From JBFXAM01 sp050184295 (GTDB lineage Bacteria > Planctomycetota > Phycisphaerae > UBA1845 > Fen-1342), in assembly GCA_050184295.1 (NCBI GenBank), contig JBFXAM010000004.1:1-64000 (forward strand): a DNA stretch of 64,000 nucleotides, written 5' to 3'. Positions 17,702 through 26,864 of this stretch are shown here, one piece after another; the first letter of the stretch is position 1, and each line of letters opens with the position of its first letter. Both the position numbers and the translations under genes were made by a program. Under the pieces are notes generated by a model, which was given only the letters and a program-made list of their open reading frames with translations, made no database searches and was not told the origin of the DNA.

Positions 17702-17729
17702 CGGCCTTGGGCCCTCGGCCGCTGGCCTT
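17702..17729. repeat. Degenerate heptad repeat, atpG side, inverted
   Basis: Plus strand carries CGGCCTT, GGGCCCT, CGGCCGC, TGGCCTT: the reverse complement of the GGCCGAA unit, degenerate, directly beside the atpG stop codon. It is the inverted partner of the array at 17311-17338. Confidence 0.6.
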
Positions 17730-18650
17730 CTAATTCACCGCCTCCGCTCCGCCCACGATGTCCGCCAGCTCCAGCGTGATCTGCGATTGCCGCGCGCGGT
17801 TGTACAGCCGCGTCAACGACTTGATCATGTCGGTGCTGGCCTCGGTCGCCGACTTCATCGCCACCATGCGCGCGATCTGCTCGCTGACAATCGCGTCGTT
17901 GAAGAACTGGAACAGCCGCACCTTCACCGTCTCGGGAATCAGCCGCGCCAGCAGAATCTCGGGCGCGGGGCTGAACTCGAACTGCGCCCGCCACGCGGGC
18001 AGCGGGACGGCGATCGGGCCGGCGCCCGCCAGGCCACTCGCCGCCGGCGGGCTGGCCGCCTCGGACGGCTCCGCGACGATCGGGAGCAGCTGCGCGACGG
18101 TGGCGCGCTGCACGCCCGCGGACACATAGCGGGTATACGCGACGTCGACCCGCGCGATCTGGCCGCTCTCGTAGAGCTTCATGTAGCGTTCGGCCAGCGC
18201 CGCGACGCGTGCAAAGGCGATCTTGTCCTCGACATCGGTGATCGTGTCCGCGACCGGGACGCGCACGAACTTCAGAAACGCGATGCCCTTCTTGCCGACC
18301 ACGTCCATCTTCGCATCGATCCCGCGCGCCGCGAGCGCCTTGCGCTGCTCGACCGCGTGCCGCAGGATCGACGCGTTGTACGCGCCGCACAAGCCGCGGT
18401 TCGACGTGATCGTCAGCAGCACGCTCGCCCTGGCGGCGGCGTTCTCGCGCAAGAGCGGATGATCGACCGTGCCGGCGCCCGAGAGCGTCTCGATCATCTC
18501 GGTGATCTTGGTCGTATAGGGCTTCGTGGCGACGGCCCGCTTCAGGCAGCGCTGAAAACGCGTCGTCGCGATGAGCTGCATCGTCTGCGTGATCTTGCGG
18601 ATGTTCCGCACCGCTTTGCGACGCTTGACGATCTGACGAGCCTTGGCCAT
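17730..18650 (-). CDS. atpG: F-type ATP synthase subunit gamma
   Basis: 306 residues. The N-terminus (IVKRRKAVRNIRKITQTM, then LIATTRFQRC) is the gamma coiled coil; the C-terminal helix MVAMKSATEASTDMIKSL and LYNRARQSQIT is diagnostic. Gamma is the central shaft that couples rotation to catalysis. The middle holds an extra Ala/Pro-rich stretch (about 200-225, PSEAASPPAASGLAGAGP) absent from short gammas. The start codon lies only 11 bases after the stop of the dockerin-type gene, and its GAGG site overlaps that junction, so it depends on a transcript that runs through the two inserted genes. Confidence 0.95.
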   Translation of the reverse strand: MAKARQIVKRRKAVRNIRKITQTMQLIATTRFQRCLKRAVATKPYTTKITEMIETLSGAGTVDHPLLRENAAARASVLLTITSNRGLCGAYNASILRHAVEQRKALAARGIDAKMDVVGKKGIAFLKFVRVPVADTITDVEDKIAFARVAALAERYMKLYESGQIARVDVAYTRYVSAGVQRATVAQLLPIVAEPSEAASPPAASGLAGAGPIAVPLPAWRAQFEFSPAPEILLARLIPETVKVRLFQFFNDAIVSEQIARMVAMKSATEASTDMIKSLTRLYNRARQSQITLELADIVGGAEAVN

Positions 18651-18661
18651 CTCAACCTCGG

Positions 18662-20338
18662 TTAGTAGGCAGCCAGCTCGGCCGCGACCTCGGACCAGAA
18701 CGCCGCGCGCTGGGCATCAATCTCGTCAGCGGCGACCGCCGACACGAGCGCTGACAGGTCCGCCAATCGCTCCGCGGCCGTGTTCGTGAACAGCAACTCC
18801 GCCGCCCACTGCGGGCCGACAAAGCTGTCGCCGCCGCAGGCGGCGCACGTCGGTTCACAGCACTCGCCGGCAATCAGCGCAACAAACGGATCGATGTCGA
18901 AGTTATTGAAGGCGCCGTCGCAGTTCGCGTCGCCATGATACACGGCACTGCCGTCCGACGCGTTCGCCGGGTTCCCAAGACCGGGATAATCCGCCTGGTA
19001 CGACGCCGGCGAGCCGAGCGCCTGAACGAACGGATCAATATCAAAATTATTGACGAGGCCGTCGTTGTTCATGTCGCCGCGGCACGGCTGAATCTCCCAC
19101 ACCCGCGCCGCGGGCGTGTTCAACGTGTAGGTCGTCGAACTCACCGAAATCGTCGCGGCCGCGTTCCAGTCATGCCCCGAATCCCACCCGTCATAATCCA
19201 CGGCGATCGCGCCCGACGCGGCCCGCGTGTCCGTGACCTCGATCCGCGGCGACGCGCCCGACGCCGGTAGCGACCCGTTGATTCTGATCTGGCCGGCGAG
19301 ATTGCCCGTGACCTTGACCGCTCCGGTGAGATTTCCACCCACGGAGATTACTGAACCCGCGCTGCTTGCACCAGTCTCGATGCTCCCGGACGCGCCGCCC
19401 GAGACCGCGACGCGGCCAGCGATCGATCCCAGTACGCGAACAACCCCCGTCGCGCCGAAATCGCCAGTCAGTTCGATCAGCCCGCTCGCTGCCAGCTCCT
19501 GAGCGGCGCGCACGAGCCCGTTCGTCGTACCGGTGATGGACACTTTTCCCAACAGCGGGCCGTCAACAAGAACCTGGCCGCCGCCCGCGAGGCCGGAATT
19601 CAGCCGAATCACGGCTCCCGAGCGATGCTCGTTGCCGACCGAGACCTCGCCGGCTGCGCTGCCATTCACCTGAATTGTCGCCGCCCCCCCCGTGTTTCGC
19701 CCGATCCGCACGCGGCCGCCGGATGGAACGCTGCCGGAGACCAGGATCGTGCCCGCATTTCCGGCGCCGGCGGCGAAGTCGCGCCCCACGTTGAGCTGGC
19801 CCGATCCGTTGCCGCCGATCGTGAGGGTCTGCCCCGAGGTCGGGAAAATATCCCAGACATCCAATCGTCCGGCAAGATTTCCGGGGATTGTAGAGCGCGT
19901 CAGGTGCATCGTGCTGGCGAAGATCGTCACGCCGCTGTTGATGGATCCAGACAGGTGGAGTTCCAGCGGACCGCCCGAAGTGTTTCCCGCGAGAGAATCG
20001 AAGTCGCACTCATTCGCGATCGATACTCCTTCCAACACGACAATTAGCTGCTGAACCGGCACGGAACTATCCGCCTCGGTCGAAACGCCACGAACGTTCA
20101 GGGAGCTTCCTTGCCCGAATGTCGGAGAGTTTTGATATCGAATGTACCACAAGCCGCCTCGTTTAAGCGTAAGTCGCCCGGAGATAGGGTTGAATCCGTA
20201 CGCCGCAGTCGGAACGCTCTGAGACGCATTCAGCGTAAACACGCACCAACCCCCGCCATCGCCAGAATAGCTCAGCGATGTCGCCAAACACCTACCTTGT
20301 ACAATAAGTAGAATGACCAATGTCACAATCGGTCGCAT
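18662..20338 (-). CDS. Exported dockerin-type protein inside the ATP synthase operon
   Basis: 558 residues; the ATG at 20338 lies inside the end of the preceding gene, with GGAGAAGGA four bases upstream. Signal peptide at 1-19. Residues about 130-400 are a long run of Gly/Ser/Val-rich short strands (SGSVPSGGRVRIGRN, GNLTGAVKVTGNLAG), typical of a repetitive beta-solenoid surface protein. Two dockerin-like calcium-loop repeats follow: GDMNNDGLVNNFDIDPFV and GDANCDGAFNNFDIDPFV. A Cys-rich link (CCEPTCAACGGD) and a helical C-terminus end the protein. DNA of the first third is visibly less GC-rich than the flanking atp genes, which hints at separate origin. The role is unknown; nothing suggests a part in ATP synthesis. 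Confidence 0.85.
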   Translation of the reverse strand: MRPIVTLVILLIVQGRCLATSLSYSGDGGGWCVFTLNASQSVPTAAYGFNPISGRLTLKRGGLWYIRYQNSPTFGQGSSLNVRGVSTEADSSVPVQQLIVVLEGVSIANECDFDSLAGNTSGGPLELHLSGSINSGVTIFASTMHLTRSTIPGNLAGRLDVWDIFPTSGQTLTIGGNGSGQLNVGRDFAAGAGNAGTILVSGSVPSGGRVRIGRNTGGAATIQVNGSAAGEVSVGNEHRSGAVIRLNSGLAGGGQVLVDGPLLGKVSITGTTNGLVRAAQELAASGLIELTGDFGATGVVRVLGSIAGRVAVSGGASGSIETGASSAGSVISVGGNLTGAVKVTGNLAGQIRINGSLPASGASPRIEVTDTRAASGAIAVDYDGWDSGHDWNAAATISVSSTTYTLNTPAARVWEIQPCRGDMNNDGLVNNFDIDPFVQALGSPASYQADYPGLGNPANASDGSAVYHGDANCDGAFNNFDIDPFVALIAGECCEPTCAACGGDSFVGPQWAAELLFTNTAAERLADLSALVSAVAADEIDAQRAAFWSEVAAELAAY

Positions 20339-21063
20339 ATGTTCCTTCTCCGCACGATCGCACCTACTCCGATGCTAGCCACAACAACGGTGAGAGAACT
20401 TGGTTCCGGAATGACGCTGACATCTACGTACGACCAGACGGAGTGCGACGCCGCGCCAATGAGCGTGTCGCCCCAGGCGATGCGACCGCCAGCCGCAAGC
20501 GCCTCACCTGAAAAGCGCCCGGAAAATGCAAAGGTCTCCCCAACAAAGAATGAGTAAGTGTCGAAGTCATGAGAGACGAGATGAAAGTCATTCGGTTGGC
20601 CGGGCACAAGTGGTACGTTGTGCTCCACGACGCCACCGGGCGGTTCGTCCGCGGACACGAAGTCGACCCCCAGGAAAATCTCCGTGTACGTGCGATTTGG
20701 CGCAAGCACGAGCACGCTGATGTCACTGCGCCCATTCGATCGCGTGTTCGCGACGGTCTGCATCCGCCAGCTCACGCGTAGCTCTTCGCCCAAATCGAGC
20801 GACAGAGCGCCTGCTGGAGATAGGTACGTGTCGAAGCTGGAGATCGATCCGGACGTATCGAGTTCAAACGCGCCAGCGTCCGTGCTCCGAGCGGTCGTCC
20901 CGTCGGGATCGCTGAACAAGCGCTCCCAGCCATCGCCTTCTGGAAAAGTCTCCGTAGGCTCATAGCGCAGGTGATACGGCGCAGCCTGCGCAGCGGTCGC
21001 GAGCAGGAGCGCACCCCAGGCGCACCATGCTCCTCGTCCGATCAGCGCGTTAATGGCTCGCAT
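20323..21063 (-). CDS. PEP-CTERM sorted exported protein inside the ATP synthase operon
   Basis: 246 residues from ATG 21063. Signal peptide (ALLLATAAQA), a body of about 190 residues with beta-sandwich texture and no recognised motif, and a C-terminal VIPEPSSLTVVVASIG followed by a membrane helix and RRRN: the PEP-CTERM signal read by exosortase. It should be processed and released to the surface or a biofilm matrix. The AAGGGA ribosome site lies in a 6-base stem (21067-21081) that could hide it. Its 3' end overlaps the next gene by 16 bases, so the two inserted genes are coupled. It starts 78 bases after the atpA stop. Confidence 0.85.
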   Translation of the reverse strand: MRAINALIGRGAWCAWGALLLATAAQAAPYHLRYEPTETFPEGDGWERLFSDPDGTTARSTDAGAFELDTSGSISSFDTYLSPAGALSLDLGEELRVSWRMQTVANTRSNGRSDISVLVLAPNRTYTEIFLGVDFVSADEPPGGVVEHNVPLVPGQPNDFHLVSHDFDTYSFFVGETFAFSGRFSGEALAAGGRIAWGDTLIGAASHSVWSYVDVSVIPEPSSLTVVVASIGVGAIVRRRNICDRL

Positions 21064-21066
21064 ACC

Positions 21067-21081
21067 GCGAAGTCCCTTCGC
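21067..21081 (-). promoter_or_regulatory. Small hairpin over the ribosome site of the PEP-CTERM gene
   Basis: GCGAAG and CTTCGC flank three bases, and the AAGGGA ribosome site sits partly in the stem, three bases from the ATG at 21063. It could reduce initiation. Confidence 0.35.
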
Positions 21082-21141
21082 GTCCCGTTGCTTGCGTGGC
21101 GGGCTGACCCTCTGCGCCCGCCGCGCCACTGACCTCGCTGC

Positions 21142-22821
<1,680 letters not shown>

Positions 22822-22921
22822 GTGCGTCTCTCGCTTGTTCCGCGCTCGTTTCAACCGCCGCCCATCGGCGTGCGCTGCCGACCCGCGCTGGGGAATTTTC
22901 TGACTCGCGTCGACCGCGCCG

Positions 22922-23509
22922 CTAGCCTTCGACCCCGACGGTCAAGCCGAGCTCGCCGCGCGTTCGCAACCGCTGCGCCGCGCCGCGCAGTTGACGGCGC
23001 ACCGAATCGTCGTAGCGCCAATCGCCGATCTGGAGAATCAATCCGCCGAGAATCTGCTCGTCCACGCGAAAATCGACCAGCGGCTGCTGTCCGGAGAGCT
23101 TGCCCGCGATCGCGCGGACCTGCTCGCGCCCGGCGTCGTCGAGCGGAACCGCGGTCGTCGCGACCGCCTCCACCTGCCCCGCCGCCCGCTCCTGGCGCAA
23201 CACGAACGCACGCCGCAGCGGCTCGACGAAGCCGACGCGCCCGTTGCGATTCGCGACCAGCAGCGTGTTGAGCACAAGGTCGCTCAGCTTGCCGCGGAAC
23301 CACTTTTCCAGCAGTCCGGCGCGGCGTTCCGAGTCGAGCGCTTCGGAGCGAAAGAACGCCGCCAGCTCGTCATCCGCTGCCACCATGCCTGCCAGCGCGT
23401 CGAGCTCCGCGCGAACGTCGGCGACGGCGTCCTGGGCCAGGGCCAGCTCAAAGAGCGCCTGCGCGTACACGTCGGCGAGTTCGAGCTGGCGATCGAGTGT
23501 TTCGGGCAT
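22922..23509 (-). CDS. atpH: F-type ATP synthase subunit delta
   Basis: 195 residues; ATG 23509 with GGAAGAC upstream. The order ADVYAQALFELAL, LVLNTLLVANRNGR and VDEQILGGLILQIGD is that of the delta/OSCP family, which links the b stator stalk to the top of F1. Earlier in-frame residues (Cys-rich, low complexity) are not family-like. It lies between atpF and atpA in normal order. Confidence 0.93.
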   Translation of the reverse strand: MPETLDRQLELADVYAQALFELALAQDAVADVRAELDALAGMVAADDELAAFFRSEALDSERRAGLLEKWFRGKLSDLVLNTLLVANRNGRVGFVEPLRRAFVLRQERAAGQVEAVATTAVPLDDAGREQVRAIAGKLSGQQPLVDFRVDEQILGGLILQIGDWRYDDSVRRQLRGAAQRLRTRGELGLTVGVEG

Positions 23510-23620
23510 CGGTCTTCCAAACTCGCATGCGCACGAAGCGCACGTCCACATCCGCGGCGCGCAACCAACGCACGCCTGCATGTCCCGGTCCAGCGGCCCC
23601 GCGCGCCATCGGGCGGCGCG

Positions 23621-24262
23621 CTAGTTCGCGCTCGATTTCATGCGTTCCAGCGACTCGCTTACCAGGGCCCGGTGATCGTCTGGACGCAATTCCTTGTGGA
23701 TGATCCGCCCGGCAACCTGCACCGCAAGGTCGGCCGCCTGGTCATACACCGACTTGACAGCGGCGTCGGTGGCGAGCTGAATCTCCCGCCGGGCGCGCGC
23801 GATCATCTCGTCCGCCTCGCGGCGGGCCTCGTCGTGGATTCGGCGACGCACCGCCTCGGCGTCGCGCTTGCCTTCGTCGACGATCGCCGTCGCCTCCTGC
23901 CGGGCGCGGTCGAGCTGCGCGGCATACTGCTTGAGCAACTCGGCTGCGTCGCGCCGTTCGCGCTGGGCGTGCTCCAGCGCTCCGCGAATCGCGTCTTCGC
24001 GCTGCTGCTGCGACTGAAGCAGCGGTTTCCACGCCGCTTTGCCCAACACCGTCAACAGGATCAGGAAGATGCCGAGCGTGAACACGACGTTGCCCAGATC
24101 GCCCGCGAACGGGTTGGGCTTGTGCGTCTCGTGCCCGTCGGTGGCGGCAGTTGCGGCGTGCGCGCCGCCTGGCGCCGGCGTGTCCGCGTGCAAGGACGGC
24201 GCGGCGTTCAGTGTCAGCAGGGCCAGCCAAACGCTCACGAGTCGAGTGGTGCGGCTGCGCAC
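23621..24262 (-). CDS. atpF: F-type ATP synthase subunit b with signal peptide
   Basis: 213 residues from a GTG at 24262 with a strong AAGGAGG site. Residues 1-27 look like a cleavable signal peptide (VSVWLALLTLNAAPSLHA), then a His-rich linker (TDGHETHK) and the membrane anchor FTLGIFLILLTVLGKAAWKP. The long charged coiled coil (about 80-175) is the stator stalk, ending in the delta-binding tail. A signal peptide on subunit b is unusual outside planctomycetes and a few other phyla. Confidence 0.93.
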   Translation of the reverse strand: MRSRTTRLVSVWLALLTLNAAPSLHADTPAPGGAHAATAATDGHETHKPNPFAGDLGNVVFTLGIFLILLTVLGKAAWKPLLQSQQQREDAIRGALEHAQRERRDAAELLKQYAAQLDRARQEATAIVDEGKRDAEAVRRRIHDEARREADEMIARARREIQLATDAAVKSVYDQAADLAVQVAGRIIHKELRPDDHRALVSESLERMKSSAN

Positions 24263-24336
24263 TTCGACCTCCTTCGCGGCGGCGCGCCGCGGCGCCTCGG
24301 GCGCGCCCGCGCGGCCGAGCGTGAAATCCGCATCAT

Positions 24337-24654
24337 CTACTTCAAGAGGCCGACCACCACCGCGAACAGCGTCGCGCCTTCGATCATGCCCGCCGTCACG
24401 TACATCGGCAGCATCATCGTGCCGGCGGCTTCCGGCTGGCGCGCGATCGATTCGACGATGCCGCCGCCGATCCGCCCGATGCCGAGGCCGCCGCCGATGA
24501 CCGCGAGCCCCGCGCCGACGGCCCCGAGGCCGCCGCCGATGGGCGCTACGTTTACGGACGGCGCGCCGCCCTGCGCCTGGGCCGCTTCCGCCGCCATCAG
24601 TCCAAAGCCGAAGACCAGCATCGCCAGTGCCGTGATCGCACGTGCCTTTTTCAT
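24337..24654 (-). CDS. atpE: F-type ATP synthase subunit c with N-terminal signal peptide
   Basis: 105 residues from ATG 24654 (AAAGG eight bases upstream); a GTG at 24663 is a weaker alternative. Residues 1-30 are a signal-like extension ending AAQAQ. The two membrane helices follow: GLGAVGAGLAVIGGGLGIGR, the loop ARQPEA, and GMIEGATLFAVVVGLL with the ion-carrying Glu. Gly follows that Glu, and no helix-1 Gln/Ser-Thr sodium signature is visible, so proton coupling is more likely (inference). It forms the rotor ring. Confidence 0.93.
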   Translation of the reverse strand: MKKARAITALAMLVFGFGLMAAEAAQAQGGAPSVNVAPIGGGLGAVGAGLAVIGGGLGIGRIGGGIVESIARQPEAAGTMMLPMYVTAGMIEGATLFAVVVGLLK

Positions 24655-24737
24655 GGTCCGCACCTTTCTTCGTCTAATAAAGCCCGGCCGAGCGCTCTGC
24701 CGGCCGATGTTGGTTCCACTCGCTAGCCTGCACCGCG

Positions 24738-25694
24738 TCAGGCATGGGCGGGCGCCGGCGCCGCGCCGTGGCTCGCATCGGGTCCGTGCCCGAGTTCGTG
24801 TTCATGCTCGTGTTCATGCTCGATATTGACAGCTTGTCCGATGAACACGGCCGTCAGCAGCGTGAAGATCAGTGCTTGCAGCGGCACGACCAGCACCAGT
24901 TCGAGCGTGCTGACGAAGAGGCTGCCGAGCACGATAACGACCATCACGACGCTGCCGCCCACGACGCCCAGGGCGCCGGCCTGCGCCATGGTGTCGGACA
25001 TCGTGAGCAGAAAGCCGATCAGGACCGCGAGCAACACGTGCCCCGCCATCATGTTGGCGAAGAGCCGAATGGTCAGCGCGAAAATGCGCGCCAGCAGCCC
25101 GACGATCTCCAAGGGTCCGAAGAGGATGATGTTGAACGGGAACGGCCCGACGCTGAAGAAGTGCTTCAGGAACGCCGTCCCGCCGAGCCGCACGCCGTGA
25201 TACACGATCATGAAGAGCGTGCACAGCGCCAGCGTCGCCGTCACCCAGACGTTGCCCGTGGGTGTACCGCCGAGTATCGGCACGCCGCCGAACAGCACCT
25301 TGTTCCACGGGTCCAGCGGCACCATTCCCAGCAGATTGCACATCAGGATGAAGAAGAACACGGTCCACAGATACGGCGTGAACGTGTCGGTGTGCTTGCC
25401 GAGCGCCGGGCGGAAGACGTTCTCCCGCAACGTCACGCAGATCCACTCCAGCGCGTTCGCCAGAAACCCCCGCGGCACGTGCCGGCCGATGTCGTCCGTC
25501 CCGGCACGCTTGCGCGCTGCCAGGGGGATCAGCCACAGCAACAGCAGCCCCGCCAGGATCTGCATCACGATCTGATTGCTGAGGATCGTGAACTCGAACG
25601 AGCCGTTCTGGTTCAGCGTGATGATCGGGTGCTGAACAACGTGATCGATCGGGTCGTGACTGCCGCCGCTGCTGGCCAGCAAGAGTGAATTCAT
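24738..25694 (-). CDS. atpB: F-type ATP synthase subunit a
   Basis: 318 residues; the ATG at 25694 overlaps the stop of the upstream gene as ATGA. It is a multi-pass membrane protein with FFFILMCNLLGMVP and the helix carrying the essential Arg in LARIFALTIRLFANMMAGH. The C-terminus reads VVPLQALIFTLLTAVFIGQAV and then a His/Glu tail (EHEHEHEHELGHG), unusual and possibly metal-binding. Subunit a forms the proton half-channels against the c ring. Confidence 0.95.
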   Translation of the reverse strand: MNSLLLASSGGSHDPIDHVVQHPIITLNQNGSFEFTILSNQIVMQILAGLLLLWLIPLAARKRAGTDDIGRHVPRGFLANALEWICVTLRENVFRPALGKHTDTFTPYLWTVFFFILMCNLLGMVPLDPWNKVLFGGVPILGGTPTGNVWVTATLALCTLFMIVYHGVRLGGTAFLKHFFSVGPFPFNIILFGPLEIVGLLARIFALTIRLFANMMAGHVLLAVLIGFLLTMSDTMAQAGALGVVGGSVVMVVIVLGSLFVSTLELVLVVPLQALIFTLLTAVFIGQAVNIEHEHEHEHELGHGPDASHGAAPAPAHA

Positions 25695-26128
25695 GAGGCC
25701 GCCTTGTCCATGCGCTGCACCAGCCGCACAAGCGCCAGGCTGTCGACGAACATCAGCACCAGGTAGGCCAGCGCCATCCAAACCAGCACCGGCCCGCGCT
25801 CCAGCCTCCCGCCGAGCACCACCGCCGCGGTCAGCAGGATCACGACGCCAAAACGCACCACGATCCCCTGGAACATTGCCGACACGCGCTGCGGCGCGGG
25901 GTGGTTGAGCGCCAGGATCGGCGGCGCCAGGCCGGCCAACGCCGCCACGAGCGAGATCGCGATTCCGGTCAGCATCCCGACCGGCCCGGACGCACCCGCC
26001 AGCGCCGTCGTCGGGAAGTACCCAAGCAGCGCGAGCGCCGCCGCCGTCAGCGTCGAAAGCAACGCGAAGCGCCGATAGACGCCGGCGACACTAAGCGTGC
26101 TACCTGCCGGTGGCGTCGTCACGATCAT
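25691..26128 (-). CDS. AtpI-like small membrane protein
   Basis: 145 residues from ATG 26128. Four hydrophobic segments are visible: FALLSTLTAAALALLGYF, GPVGMLTGIAISLVAALAGL, FGVVILLTAAVVLGG and VWMALAYLVLMFVDSLALV. Size, topology and place between atpZ and atpB fit the loosely conserved AtpI family, which helps c-ring assembly or cation balance. It overlaps atpZ at its start by 29 bases and atpB at its end by four, so all three are tightly coupled. Confidence 0.8.
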   Translation of the reverse strand: MIVTTPPAGSTLSVAGVYRRFALLSTLTAAALALLGYFPTTALAGASGPVGMLTGIAISLVAALAGLAPPILALNHPAPQRVSAMFQGIVVRFGVVILLTAAVVLGGRLERGPVLVWMALAYLVLMFVDSLALVRLVQRMDKAAS

Positions 26129-26420
26129 TCGATCCCGGTTCCTCACTGGTGGGCCGCGGAGCGGGCCGCGAACCAAACTGCCGCTGCGTGAGCCGGATCG
26201 CCCGCCGCAGAAAGTTGTACATACCGCCGATGATGCCGAGAATCGCGCCCGTCGCGACACCGACCGGCGCGGTGCCGAACTTCCAGTCGACCCAGTATCC
26301 GAACAGCGTCAAGCCGATGATCGCCCCGGCCAGCTCACCACCCATGCCGGCGTATCGCAGCCAGGCGGTCGGATCGTCCTGATTGCCGCGCGGATCGCGC
26401 GGCACCGGTTCCGACGGCAT
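26100..26420 (-). CDS. atpZ: AtpZ/AtpI family protein, first gene of the ATP synthase operon
   Basis: 106 residues; ATG 26420 with GGTGGAG upstream. Two membrane helices: LAGAIIGLTLFGYWVDWKFG, the conserved AtpZ hairpin, and GVATGAILGIIGGMYNFLRR. The C-terminal tail is charged. AtpZ proteins precede atp genes and act with AtpI in assembly or magnesium/calcium uptake. A good sigma70-type promoter lies 70-97 bases upstream. Confidence 0.85.
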   Translation of the reverse strand: MPSEPVPRDPRGNQDDPTAWLRYAGMGGELAGAIIGLTLFGYWVDWKFGTAPVGVATGAILGIIGGMYNFLRRAIRLTQRQFGSRPAPRPTSEEPGSNDRDDATGR

Positions 26421-26489
26421 CGCTCCACCTGCCCGTTCACCGGCAAGGTGACGTTGCACCCTTTCGTGGGAACTTCAGCCGGGGCGGTG

Positions 26490-26517
26490 AATGTAGCAAA
26501 CGACACCCGCACGTCAA
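26490..26517 (-). promoter_or_regulatory. Sigma70-type promoter of the ATP synthase operon
   Basis: On the minus strand TTGACG (26517-26512), a 16-base spacer and TACATT (26495-26490). It gives a leader of about 60 bases before atpZ. Confidence 0.55.
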
Positions 26518-26631
26518 GACCCGCGCCATCGCCGCGAGAGTTTCGAGCGCCCCGTGTCGTGGCGATTCAGGCGCGACCGCGGCCGGTGAAGGTGCGTCCA
26601 GTTCTGAGCTGCACCGGCCACGGATCAGAAT

Positions 26632-26672
26632 CCGCCGCTTGGCGCGTCGCAACCCGCCCCGCCAAGCGGCGG
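26632..26672. repeat. 13-base perfect inverted repeat
   Basis: CCGCCGCTTGGCG (26632-26644) and its exact complement CGCCAAGCGGCGG (26660-26672) with a 15-base loop. It lies upstream of both divergent operons; it could shield the promoters from each other or bind a regulator. Confidence 0.6.
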
Positions 26673-26704
26673 GCCCGGGCGCACCGGCCGGTTGTGGCGT
26701 CTGG

Positions 26705-26725
26705 CCCCGTGCTTGGCGCACGGGG
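26705..26725. repeat. 8-base hairpin
   Basis: CCCCGTGC and GCACGGGG with a five-base loop, 61 bases before the rightward promoter. Second of two hairpins in the divergent region. Confidence 0.5.
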
Positions 26726-26785
26726 TTCCGATTCGCTGCCGCGCGCGGGATGCCCCCCCGCTGCGTGGACGCGTGGTGCGCCGCT

Positions 26786-26814
26786 TTGACGCGGGGCGCG
26801 CCGGGCGCGATCAT
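26786..26814 (+). promoter_or_regulatory. Putative promoter of addBA
   Basis: TTGACG (26786-26791), a 17-base spacer and GATCAT (26809-26814, four of six). The addB ATG follows 51 bases later. Confidence 0.45.
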
Positions 26815-26864
26815 GCCGGCGTGACGCGCGGACTCCGCCGCGTTCCCACCGTCGAGGTCGTTTC

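Larger units (their letters stand above)
17292..17729 (-). other. Long spacer between atpG and atpD bounded by inverted heptad repeats
   Basis: 438 bases inside the ATP synthase operon without a supported gene; the open frames here lack ribosome sites and family motifs. Four heptads of the type GGCCGAA lie at the atpD end (17311-17338) and four degenerate heptads of the same unit in opposite orientation lie at the atpG end (17702-17729, touching the atpG stop). In the mRNA the two arrays could pair into a stem of about 28 bases closing a 360-base loop. Confidence 0.6.
26421..26864. other. Divergent promoter region between atp operon and addBA
   Basis: 444 bases with no supported gene. It holds one promoter for each direction (26490-26517 left, 26786-26814 right) and two strong hairpins between them (26632-26672 and 26705-26725). 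Confidence 0.65.

Noticed and set aside
22991..24829. A 612-residue open frame opposite atpH, atpF and atpE
   Set aside because: Spans three well-defined genes and their spacers on the other strand; no motif.
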